DNA of 64,000 nucleotides from Chryseobacterium indologenes (lineage in GTDB: Bacteria; Bacteroidota; Bacteroidia; Flavobacteriales; Weeksellaceae). Both the position numbers and the translations under genes were made by a program. Location of the stretch: NCBI RefSeq assembly GCF_001295265.1, contig NZ_LJOD01000010.1, positions 89,367-153,366 of the forward strand, written 5' to 3'. The notes below the pieces were generated by a model. The model searched no databases, was not told the origin of the DNA, and worked only from the letters and a program-made list of their open reading frames with translations. The first letter of the stretch is position 1. The number at the start of each line of letters is the position of its first letter. Shown here piece after piece: positions 16,547 through 24,177 of the stretch.

Positions 16547-17878
16547 TTGGCTAGATTACTTTTCATAGGGATGATTTTTTTCTCAGTTATGAAAGCTGAT
16601 GCTCAGCTTTTTGACTGGAAGAAGATTTATGCCGGAGATCTTGAAACATACAGGAAGTATAATATTAAAACTGCTGTTTTAAAGAAAAACGGAGAAGTAA
16701 TCAACAGGATCGAGGTACTGGCCGATAAAAATGAAATTATAACCTCAAACAGTGCCGGAACCTCCTGGCTTATGTATGATAAACAAAACAGGGTATCACA
16801 CATAATATCCAAGAACACAGAGTATAGAATTTCATATTCTGGCAACGGAATGATACAGTCGGTAGAAAGGGAAAACAAAAGTGGATATGGGGTCAGTATT
16901 TTAAAGAGTTACCGTCCGGATCTCAATAATCCGAAAAGCATTAATTATGAGGGGAATTTCCTGGATATAAAGACAGGCAAGAATGAGTTGTATAAGAAAC
17001 GTTTTGTTTTTAATTCAAAAGATTCATTAATGAGTTTTAATGAAAATCTTTATGAAGGAGGATATTACAGGGTTTATCAGAATGGAACTAAGGTGAGAAA
17101 AACGCCTCGTGAGGGCGGATTTGAGATAGATTCTTCTTATCATGTGTCACCCAATATATTAAACCGTTATCATTTGATCCGCAATAAGGATAGAGACAGC
17201 ATTACCAGAAGTCAGGACTCCATCTACATCGAAACCTATTTACGGGGTAAAATAGAAAGCAGGACAGTAAAGCATAATGATTTGCTGTATGATGAAGACT
17301 TTTTTATTCCGCATCATGTAAAGAATAAGTATATCTATTATACGGCAGATGACGAAAGATATGTTCTCTGGGAAATAAAAACTACGCAGGCGAATGGGAG
17401 AATAAAAAGCAAATATCCATCAAAAAAATACTATGATCTTACGGATGGAAAATTAATCAGAAATAAAAGGAAGATTAAAAATGAAATCATCAGAATGCGG
17501 GAATGCGGTATAGCTATACCTTATAGGAGATTAGAAAGCCGGATGGCAGAATATGCAATTTTTTCACCTTCTGTTTTATTTTCAAAGGAAGTCAGCCGCC
17601 GTGCTTCAGATCAACTTGATTTTTCTGATGTTCTTTTAAACGAAATGGAGATTTTCTATAATACAATGAGATCAGACGAACCCGTAAAGAAGGACGATTA
17701 CTTAGGAAACAATGCTTCTTTATCTCCGGGATTCTATAACTTTCTGACAGAGTTTATCTGCAGGGAAGATTATACCGTTGAGATAACAAATGGAAACGGA
17801 AAGACCTTTACCAGAAGATTCTTTGAGCATCCGGATGAATTTTCAATTATTTTAAATATTTTTAGTAAACAAGAATAA
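16547..17878 (+). CDS. Secreted protein of unknown function (start uncertain)
   Basis: A 443-residue product if read from TTG 16547: ARLLFIGMIFFSVMKADAQ makes a good signal peptide. The only nearby ATG (16571) would cut that in half. An ATG at 16540 overlaps the previous stop (TAATG) but runs in the next frame and stops after four codons; removing one T from the TTTT at 16545-16548 would join it to this frame as MRLARLLFIG. So either TTG is used or there is a one-base insertion. The mature part is rich in Tyr, Lys and Asp and has no recognised domain; repeats recalling MORN/YD-like beta strands are faint. It lies between two guanidino-hydrolase genes. Confidence 0.7.
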   Translation: MARLLFIGMIFFSVMKADAQLFDWKKIYAGDLETYRKYNIKTAVLKKNGEVINRIEVLADKNEIITSNSAGTSWLMYDKQNRVSHIISKNTEYRISYSGNGMIQSVERENKSGYGVSILKSYRPDLNNPKSINYEGNFLDIKTGKNELYKKRFVFNSKDSLMSFNENLYEGGYYRVYQNGTKVRKTPREGGFEIDSSYHVSPNILNRYHLIRNKDRDSITRSQDSIYIETYLRGKIESRTVKHNDLLYDEDFFIPHHVKNKYIYYTADDERYVLWEIKTTQANGRIKSKYPSKKYYDLTDGKLIRNKRKIKNEIIRMRECGIAIPYRRLESRMAEYAIFSPSVLFSKEVSRRASDQLDFSDVLLNEMEIFYNTMRSDEPVKKDDYLGNNASLSPGFYNFLTEFICREDYTVEITNGNGKTFTRRFFEHPDEFSIILNIFSKQE

Positions 17879-17881
17879 AAA

Positions 17882-18805
17882 ATGCAAACAACAGATACCG
17901 TATTAATGATAGAGCCGATTGCATTCGGTTACAATGCAGAAACTGCAAAAAACAATTATTTTCAGGTAGAGCAGACCGGTTCTGATATTCAGTCAAAAGC
18001 TTTGGCAGAATTCAATACTTTTGTCGGTAAACTGAGAGGAAAAGGGATCAATGTAATTACCATTAAAGATACTTTGGATCCTCACACACCAGATTCTATT
18101 TTCCCGAATAACTGGGTAAGCTTCCACAAAGACGGAAAAGTGGTTTTATATCCGATGTTCGCTTCCAACAGAAGAGTAGAACGAAGAGAAGATATTATTG
18201 AAAGCATCGAAAACCAGGGATTTGAAGTAACGGAAATTGATGACTGGTCTTTTTCAGAAACCCAGGGACACTTTCTGGAAGGAACCGGAAGCATGATCTT
18301 CGACCACGATAATAAAATTGCTTATGGATCGGTTTCTTTAAGGCTGGACGAAAAGCTGTTCCGGGAATTCTGCTCAAAATACGGATTTACACCGGTTGTC
18401 TTCCATTCTTATCAGACGGTAGGAACAGAAAGACTTCCTATTTACCACACCAATGTAATGATGTGCGTAGCGGACCAATTCGTAGTGATCTGCTTAGACT
18501 GTATAGATGATGAGCTGGAAAGAGAAAAAGTGATCGAAACCATTAAAAATTCAGGAAAAGAAATCATCGAAATTTCAGAAGACCAGATGCAGCAGTTTGC
18601 CGGAAATATGCTTCAGGTTCAGAATAAAGATGGTAAAAAGTTCCTGGTCATGAGCCAGACTGCTTATCAGTCTTTACATGCAGATCAGGTAGCTGCTATA
18701 GAAAAATACTGTGAAATCATTTACTCAGATCTGAATACGATTGAAGTAAATGGAGGAGGAAGCGCCCGATGCATGCTGGCTGAGGTTTTTCTTCCTAAAA
18801 AATAA
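17882..18805 (+). CDS. ctlX: Citrulline utilization hydrolase CtlX-type protein
   Basis: A 307-residue amidinotransferase-fold protein. Motifs fit the CtlX group of arginine deiminase-related proteins: VLMIEPIAFGYN, DSIFPNNWVSFH, YPMFASNRRVERR, the EGTGSMIFDH segment, HTNVMMCVADQF and Cys297 in NGGGSARCMLAEVFLP as nucleophile. The family is linked to citrulline catabolism. It starts 3 nt after the secreted protein gene, so the three genes from 15626 are probably one transcript. The ornithine aminotransferase often found next to it is absent here. Confidence 0.85.
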   Translation: MQTTDTVLMIEPIAFGYNAETAKNNYFQVEQTGSDIQSKALAEFNTFVGKLRGKGINVITIKDTLDPHTPDSIFPNNWVSFHKDGKVVLYPMFASNRRVERREDIIESIENQGFEVTEIDDWSFSETQGHFLEGTGSMIFDHDNKIAYGSVSLRLDEKLFREFCSKYGFTPVVFHSYQTVGTERLPIYHTNVMMCVADQFVVICLDCIDDELEREKVIETIKNSGKEIIEISEDQMQQFAGNMLQVQNKDGKKFLVMSQTAYQSLHADQVAAIEKYCEIIYSDLNTIEVNGGGSARCMLAEVFLPKK

Positions 18806-18828
18806 TGAACTTCAACACACAATATACT

Positions 18829-18857
18829 TCCGGCCTGAATACAGACCGGATTTTTTT
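18829..18857 (+). terminator. Terminator of the amidinohydrolase unit
   Basis: TTCCGGCCTG pairs with CAGACCGGA with one internal mismatch around a short loop and runs into seven T, 24 nt after the ctlX stop. Confidence 0.8.
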
Positions 18858-18912
18858 ATGGAACAGTTTCAGTATAAATTAGTTTTGAATAGAGAAACCA
18901 GAAAAAGTTAAT

Positions 18913-18920
18913 TAACTTTG
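18913..18920 (+). promoter_or_regulatory. -7 box before the GH43-like gene
   Basis: TAACTTTG fits TAnnTTTG 23 nt before the ATG. The nearest TTG (18885-18887) is 25 nt upstream, longer than usual. Confidence 0.45.
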
Positions 18921-18943
18921 TCCTGAATGTTTAAAATCTAAAA

Positions 18944-20698
18944 ATGAGACAATGCTTTTTATCATTGGCAATTTTCCTGGGATTATTGGTGGGGGCACAA
19001 CAGAAGACATTTTGTAACCCAATTAATATAGATTATGGATATACGCCTTTTGAAGTTTTTTCAAAACAGGGAAAACACCGGGCAACAGCCGATCCGGTAA
19101 TCGTTAATTTTAAAAATAAACTATTCCTTTTCTCTACCAATCAGGAAGGATATTGGTACAGTGATGATATGCTGGACTGGAAATTCGTTAAAAGGAAATT
19201 TCTCAGAGATAACAAATACATTCATGACCTTAATGCTCCGGCAGTCTGGGCGATGAAAGATACCCTGTATGTTTACGGCTCCACATGGGAACAGGATTTT
19301 CCGATCTGGAAAAGCACTAATCCTACCAAAGACGACTGGAAAATTGCTGTTGATACCCTGAAAGTAGGAGCCTGGGATCCTGCCTTCCATTATGATGAAG
19401 ATAAAAATAAGCTTTATCTGTACTGGGGATCCAGTAATGAGTGGCCTTTATTAGGAACAGAGGTGAAAGTAAAAAATCTTCAGTCCGAAGGTTTTGTCAA
19501 GCCAATTATCAAATTAAAACCCGAAGACCACGGCTGGGAAAGATTCGGGGAATATAATGACAATGTATTCCTGCAGCCCTTTGTGGAAGGAGCCTGGATG
19601 ACTAAGCATAACGGAAAATATTATATGCAGTACGGTGCCCCGGCTACAGAATTCAGCGGCTATTCCGATGGAGTATACGTCAGCAAAAACCCACTGGAAG
19701 GATTCGAATACCAGCAGCACAATCCGTTTTCCTATAAACCCGGAGGCTTTGCAAGAGGAGCCGGACATGGCGCTACCTTTGAAGATAATTACAAAAACTG
19801 GTGGCACGTTTCAACCATCTTTATTTCCACAAAAAATAATTTTGAACGACGGCTGGGAATCTGGCCTGCCGGTTTTGATAAAGATGATGTGATGTATACC
19901 AATACCGCTTACGGAGATTATCCTACCTTTCTTCCTCAATTTGCTCAGGGCAAAGATTTTACGAAAGGTCTTTTTGCCGGATGGATGTTGCTGAATTACA
20001 ATAAGCCTGTTCAGGTTTCATCAGTCCTGGGAGGATACCAGCCGAATTTTGCCGTTGATGAAGACATTAAAACCTATTGGAGTGCAAAAACCGGAAATTC
20101 CGGAGAATGGTTTCAGACCGATCTGGGAGAGGTTTCCACCATTAATGCTATTCAGATCAATTATGCGGATCAGGACGCTGAATTTATGGGGAAAACCCTA
20201 GGAAAAATGCACCAGTATAAAATCTATGGTTCCAATGACGGAAAGAAATGGAAGGTGATTGTTGATAAAAGTAAAAATACAAAAGATGTTCCTCATGATT
20301 ATGTTGAATTGGAACAACCTGCAAAAGCAAGATTCCTGAAAATGGAAAACCTGAAAATGCCAACCGGAAAGTTTGCCCTGAGCGGTTTCAGGGTCTTCGG
20401 AAAAGGTGTAGGTGAAAAGCCTAAAAAAGTAGACGGATTTGTTCCGCTAAGAGCAGATCCTAAAAAATATGGCGAGAGAAGAAGCATCTGGATGAAATGG
20501 CAGCAGAATGCTGATGCAGACGGCTATGTAATCTATTGGGGGAAATCTCCGGATAAATTATACGGAAGCATCATGGTATACGGAAAAAATGAATATTTCT
20601 TTACCGGTGCAGACAGGACGGATGCTTATTATTTCCAGATCGAAGCCTTTAATGCCAACGGGATTTCTGAAAGAACAGAAATTGTAAAATCTGAATAG
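18944..20698 (+). CDS. Secreted glycoside hydrolase, GH43-like, with F5/8 type C domain
   Basis: A 584-residue exported protein (signal peptide to about residue 19, GLLVGAQQ). Residues about 25-350 form a five-bladed propeller of the GH43 type: HRATADPVIVNF carries the first-blade Asp, PAVWAMKDTLYVYGST and VGAWDPAFHYDEDK the next blades, and YYMQYGAPATEF the inner strand. Residues about 355-490 are a discoidin (F5/8C) sugar-binding domain (FAVDEDIKTYWSAKTGNSGEW). The last 80 residues are fibronectin III-like. It should act on arabinose- or xylose-containing glycans outside the cytoplasm; no sorting tag for type IX secretion is seen. No SusC/D pair is adjacent. Confidence 0.8.
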   Translation: MRQCFLSLAIFLGLLVGAQQKTFCNPINIDYGYTPFEVFSKQGKHRATADPVIVNFKNKLFLFSTNQEGYWYSDDMLDWKFVKRKFLRDNKYIHDLNAPAVWAMKDTLYVYGSTWEQDFPIWKSTNPTKDDWKIAVDTLKVGAWDPAFHYDEDKNKLYLYWGSSNEWPLLGTEVKVKNLQSEGFVKPIIKLKPEDHGWERFGEYNDNVFLQPFVEGAWMTKHNGKYYMQYGAPATEFSGYSDGVYVSKNPLEGFEYQQHNPFSYKPGGFARGAGHGATFEDNYKNWWHVSTIFISTKNNFERRLGIWPAGFDKDDVMYTNTAYGDYPTFLPQFAQGKDFTKGLFAGWMLLNYNKPVQVSSVLGGYQPNFAVDEDIKTYWSAKTGNSGEWFQTDLGEVSTINAIQINYADQDAEFMGKTLGKMHQYKIYGSNDGKKWKVIVDKSKNTKDVPHDYVELEQPAKARFLKMENLKMPTGKFALSGFRVFGKGVGEKPKKVDGFVPLRADPKKYGERRSIWMKWQQNADADGYVIYWGKSPDKLYGSIMVYGKNEYFFTGADRTDAYYFQIEAFNANGISERTEIVKSE

Positions 20699-20757
20699 AA
20701 TAAAAGCAGGGATCAATAAAAGGTTTGAATTCCTTTTGTAGTCATTAAAAATAAATA

Positions 20758-20791
20758 AGCGCTCTGAGTTTCAGGGCGTTTGTTTTTTTTT
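20758..20791 (+). terminator. Terminator overlapping the end of the opposing gene
   Basis: CGCTCTGA (20760-20767) pairs with TCAGGGCG (20771-20778) around a 3-nt loop and is followed by TTTG and eight or more T. It ends the GH43-like transcript; the stop codon of the minus-strand hydrolase (20771-20773) lies in its right arm. Confidence 0.75.
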
Positions 20792-21643
20792 ATCCGATTG
20801 TTTAAGAAACTGATCGATTGCATTAATCAGGAACATATTATTCGGCGCTTTATCCCAATCCAGGTGTCCTCCATTAAATTCATAAGATGAATGTCTGACA
20901 TGATGCTTATGGAATACAGAGTCCAGAATGTTTTTCTGGCTCAAAGGAACGACCAGGTCTGCGTTTCCATAGTATGACAATGTAGGTGCAGAAGCAGAAT
21001 CTATCCAATGGGCGGGGCTGGCATAATCTATACGGGAAATTTCCAGCTTCGGAACCCTGGGGTCAACAAGCCTTCTTTCCACAAATGAATAGTCCTGATA
21101 TTTTTTAAACCCGGGATCTGAAAGGTCTGCCGGACCGACAATGTTAATAACCGCCTTCACTTTTTTCTGTGTATCCGCCTGATAAGCATACATCATTGAT
21201 AAATGTCCTCCGGCACTGTTCCCAAGAAGGATAAGCTTAGGACTGTATTTGAACTTTTTCTCTAAAAATTCTGCAACATCCCTTATATCGCTAATCTGGC
21301 CGGGCAGTGCATAGCGTTTTTCTGAAGCAAGCCTGTAATTCATATTCACAAAAATGTGATCCGGAAATTTCTGCATCAGGGATAAGGTAAAGAAAGTGAG
21401 CTGGGATTTATCTCCGGCACGCCAGCCTCCGCCATGAATGATGATGAACGCCTCTCTTTTTTTTATAGATTTTTTTTCCGGAATATAAAGATCCATGATC
21501 TGGTCCGGATCATTTCCGTAATGAATATTCTCTTCTTTACTGAAGCTGGCGTTATGGCCAAGGCTGATCTTTTTCTCTTTACATCCTGTCCAGAGAAAAA
21601 AGGTCAGTAAACTGATCAAGATAACTTTGAATTTTTTTTTCAT
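20771..21643 (-). CDS. Alpha/beta hydrolase lipoprotein (esterase/lipase type)
   Basis: A 290-residue lipoprotein: signal MKKKFKVILISLLTFFLWTGC with lipid site Cys21. The hydrolase part carries the oxyanion motif IHGGGWRAG, the nucleophile elbow GNSAGGH, an Asp in NADLVVPL and a His in NGGHLDWD, an intact Ser-Asp-His triad of the hormone-sensitive-lipase/BD-FAE style. It may deacetylate or de-esterify a polysaccharide, as its convergent neighbour is a GH43-like enzyme, but substrate is unknown. The start fits a clean signal peptide. Confidence 0.85.
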   Translation of the reverse strand: MKKKFKVILISLLTFFLWTGCKEKKISLGHNASFSKEENIHYGNDPDQIMDLYIPEKKSIKKREAFIIIHGGGWRAGDKSQLTFFTLSLMQKFPDHIFVNMNYRLASEKRYALPGQISDIRDVAEFLEKKFKYSPKLILLGNSAGGHLSMMYAYQADTQKKVKAVINIVGPADLSDPGFKKYQDYSFVERRLVDPRVPKLEISRIDYASPAHWIDSASAPTLSYYGNADLVVPLSQKNILDSVFHKHHVRHSSYEFNGGHLDWDKAPNNMFLINAIDQFLKQSDKKKQTP

Positions 21644-21691
21644 ACAGATAAAGATAAAAAAAGACTTAGATATTTTCCAGGGTTTTATAAA

Positions 21692-21720
21692 AACTCCCGC
21701 GGGCGAAGCCCGCGGGAGTT
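21692..21720. repeat. GC-rich perfect 13-bp hairpin
   Basis: AACTCCCGCGGGC (21692-21704) is exactly complementary to 21708-21720 with a GAA loop. In a low-GC genome this all-but-GC palindrome stands out. It lies between the hydrolase gene and the terminator of the TonB-type receptor. It has no following T run on the plus strand and may be a dispersed intergenic repeat. Confidence 0.75.
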
Positions 21721-21760
21721 CAGTCTGTAAAAAATATAATTGAGTTGATTATGAATTCTA

Positions 21761-21786
21761 AAAAAACCGCCGGACTTTCCGGCGGT
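21761..21786 (-). terminator. Terminator of the outer-membrane receptor pair
   Basis: On the minus strand ACCGCCGGA (complement of 21778-21786) pairs with TCCGGCGGT (complement of 21766-21774) around a 3-nt loop, followed by six T. It lies 38 nt after the stop of the gene at 21824. Confidence 0.9.
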
Positions 21787-21823
21787 CACACCACAAAATA
21801 ATTAATATGAAGAAAGATAACTC

Positions 21824-24130
21824 TTATCTTGTTCTGCTTTTAATGGCATCTGATGCCCCTTCAATATCCCTTACTTTTTTCACCTTCTGGTTTCCGAAAT
21901 TATAAGTAAGGCTCACCGTTACGCCCCTTCTGTACTGATCATTTCTGATATAATTGTAGTTTCCGTTAGGTTGGTAATCTTCAATTTCCAGAATATTGGT
22001 TCTTAAAACATCATTAAGATTCACGGCAAAGGTCCAGTCGTTCCAGTTTTTCTTGATGCTCAGGTCCAGGCTCATCAGGTTTTTCAGCATTCCAAGTTCA
22101 ATCTGCTGTTTATCCACAAAGAAGTAATTTACACCAAGAAACCAGGTTTTCTTTTTGTCTAAACGGAGTGTATTGTTACTCGTTACCACTAAACTTGTTG
22201 ATTTTACAGTATTGGTATAAACAAGAGGTCTTCCTTCTTTGTCTACAAAAGTTTCACCGGTTGTTGGGTCTCCGGCCAGAGAGCCGTTATTGATATTATG
22301 CTGGATTCCTGCATTGAAGTTCAGGGTTAGATATTGCTTGAAAAAAGTCTTTTGAATTCCAACCATGGCAGACATCTCCTGCTTATCCCCAAAATTGGTT
22401 CTGATGTATCTGAGTACACTCTGGTCACTTATTTTCCCGTCAACAGATTTCGTATACCCCTGTAAAGGAACCTGTGTGATCTGGTCTTTGAAGTAAGAAT
22501 GGTTCAGAATCAGGAAATAAGAATTTTTATACATATAGGTCAGCTCCTGATTGTAAGTGGATGAGGCCTTTACAAAAGGATTGTTTTGGGTATAATTATA
22601 TTCTGTGATATAATTTCTTACCGGATTCAGCTCCCAGAAGCTTGGCCTCCTCATTCTGCTGGAGAATGAATATGATATGTTGTTTTTATCATTAATGGCA
22701 TAATTGAAGCTTAAGTAAGGTAATAAATTATTGTAATTTCTTTCAATAACCTGATGTCTTTGAGATTCCACCGTATGGTAAGGGCTGTCTGCCGTTCCAA
22801 GGCTGTTGGTAATCTCATAGCGTGCTCCTATTTTTCCGGAAAATTTATCAGAGAACTTTTTTTCAAAAGTTAGATAAAGCCCATAAATATTTTCATCATA
22901 AATAAAATGATTAAGCTCAGGCGTTGTAGTTATCTTTTCCAGATCTCCGTTACTATTGTATATATAATCATAGGTTAGATTCTTGGTATTGTTGTCGGTT
23001 TTTGTTTTGTTGAAATTTCCTCCCGCAGAAAATGTAAAGTCATTTTTAAACTTCTGGATGTAATCAATAGTTCCGGAAAAGTTATTGATCACCTGTGGAA
23101 TATCCTGAACAATGGTCTTGCTGGTTCTTGAAAAATCAGCCCAGTTATCTTTACCCGGAAGCATCGTATTGTTATTGGACAGCTGAAATCTTTTATAAAT
23201 CAGATAGGCCGCATTTACATTCAGTTTACTTCCGAGTGAGTCAATTTTTAATTCATAGTTCAGGTTAACAGAATTATTATAATTCCGGGCATTTTCCTTG
23301 TTTTTTGTTCTGGTATAAATGGTAGTAATATTTCCTTTATCATCAGTCTGGGTTAAGGTATTAAATAAATCGATTTTAGAATCATAACTTTTGTTTGCCC
23401 ATGAATTCCAGGATAAGGCCAGATTATTCTTTTCATTCAGCTGATAATCGATATTTAAATATCCGCCAAGGTTTTTATTCGGATCATCAATATCTCCCAC
23501 AGATTCATTTTGAAGAAGAGATGTTCCGTTTCTCAGAATGTAGGTTTGTGGTTGGATATTATCACCTCCGCTCAGGCTGGCACTGATTCCCAGCTTATCT
23601 TTTCTGTAATTCACGGAGAAGCTTGCCTGGCTGTTATTGTATTTATTCTGAGTGTTGGACATTCTCATATTTCCGTTCGTTCCGTCACTCATTTTTTTCT
23701 TCAGAACAATATTGATGATCCCGTCGGATGATTCCACCTGGTATTCACTTCCCGGAACCGTAATCACTTCAATTTTCTGGATATTTTCTGCGGGAGTATT
23801 TTTCAGGAATTGAACCAGAGATTCAGCATCCATATTGGTTTTCCTTCCGTTAATGTAGATCAGTGCATTGTTTTTGCCTGCAATTTTCAGGGTTTTATCA
23901 TCAGTGGAGGATAAAAGAGGAGTCTGCTTCAAAAGGTCAAATGTAGTATTCCCTTTGGTAACAGGGGAAGCCGCTACATCATATACAAAACGGTCACTCT
24001 GCTTTTTGAACACCTGCTTGGTAAGGGTAATTCCTTCTATCGATTTGGTCTTTACCGTATCGGATTTCTTTTCCTGGGCCAAAACAATGCTTCCGGATAT
24101 GGCTGCGGCTAATACGATGATCTTTTTCAT
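21824..24130 (-). CDS. TonB-dependent receptor-like outer-membrane barrel, paralogue 1
   Basis: A 768-residue outer-membrane protein with signal peptide MKKIIVLAAAISGSIVLAQ. A plug-type domain follows (FDLLKQTPLLS, LIYINGRKTNMD, IQKIEVITVPGSEYQV, GIINIVLKK), then a large beta barrel of the OMP_b-brl_3 kind ending VTLSYNFGNQK with a short tail rich in basic residues. The usual carboxypeptidase-like N-terminal repeat and a clear TonB box are not visible. Substrate unknown; iron or peptide uptake are possibilities. It is tandem with and downstream of a homologue at 24178 (47-nt gap). Confidence 0.85.
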   Translation of the reverse strand: MKKIIVLAAAISGSIVLAQEKKSDTVKTKSIEGITLTKQVFKKQSDRFVYDVAASPVTKGNTTFDLLKQTPLLSSTDDKTLKIAGKNNALIYINGRKTNMDAESLVQFLKNTPAENIQKIEVITVPGSEYQVESSDGIINIVLKKKMSDGTNGNMRMSNTQNKYNNSQASFSVNYRKDKLGISASLSGGDNIQPQTYILRNGTSLLQNESVGDIDDPNKNLGGYLNIDYQLNEKNNLALSWNSWANKSYDSKIDLFNTLTQTDDKGNITTIYTRTKNKENARNYNNSVNLNYELKIDSLGSKLNVNAAYLIYKRFQLSNNNTMLPGKDNWADFSRTSKTIVQDIPQVINNFSGTIDYIQKFKNDFTFSAGGNFNKTKTDNNTKNLTYDYIYNSNGDLEKITTTPELNHFIYDENIYGLYLTFEKKFSDKFSGKIGARYEITNSLGTADSPYHTVESQRHQVIERNYNNLLPYLSFNYAINDKNNISYSFSSRMRRPSFWELNPVRNYITEYNYTQNNPFVKASSTYNQELTYMYKNSYFLILNHSYFKDQITQVPLQGYTKSVDGKISDQSVLRYIRTNFGDKQEMSAMVGIQKTFFKQYLTLNFNAGIQHNINNGSLAGDPTTGETFVDKEGRPLVYTNTVKSTSLVVTSNNTLRLDKKKTWFLGVNYFFVDKQQIELGMLKNLMSLDLSIKKNWNDWTFAVNLNDVLRTNILEIEDYQPNGNYNYIRNDQYRRGVTVSLTYNFGNQKVKKVRDIEGASDAIKSRTR

Positions 24131-24177
24131 GTCTTTAGTATTTAGGGTGTGGTTGAGTTTAAATTTTCAGGATAGTT

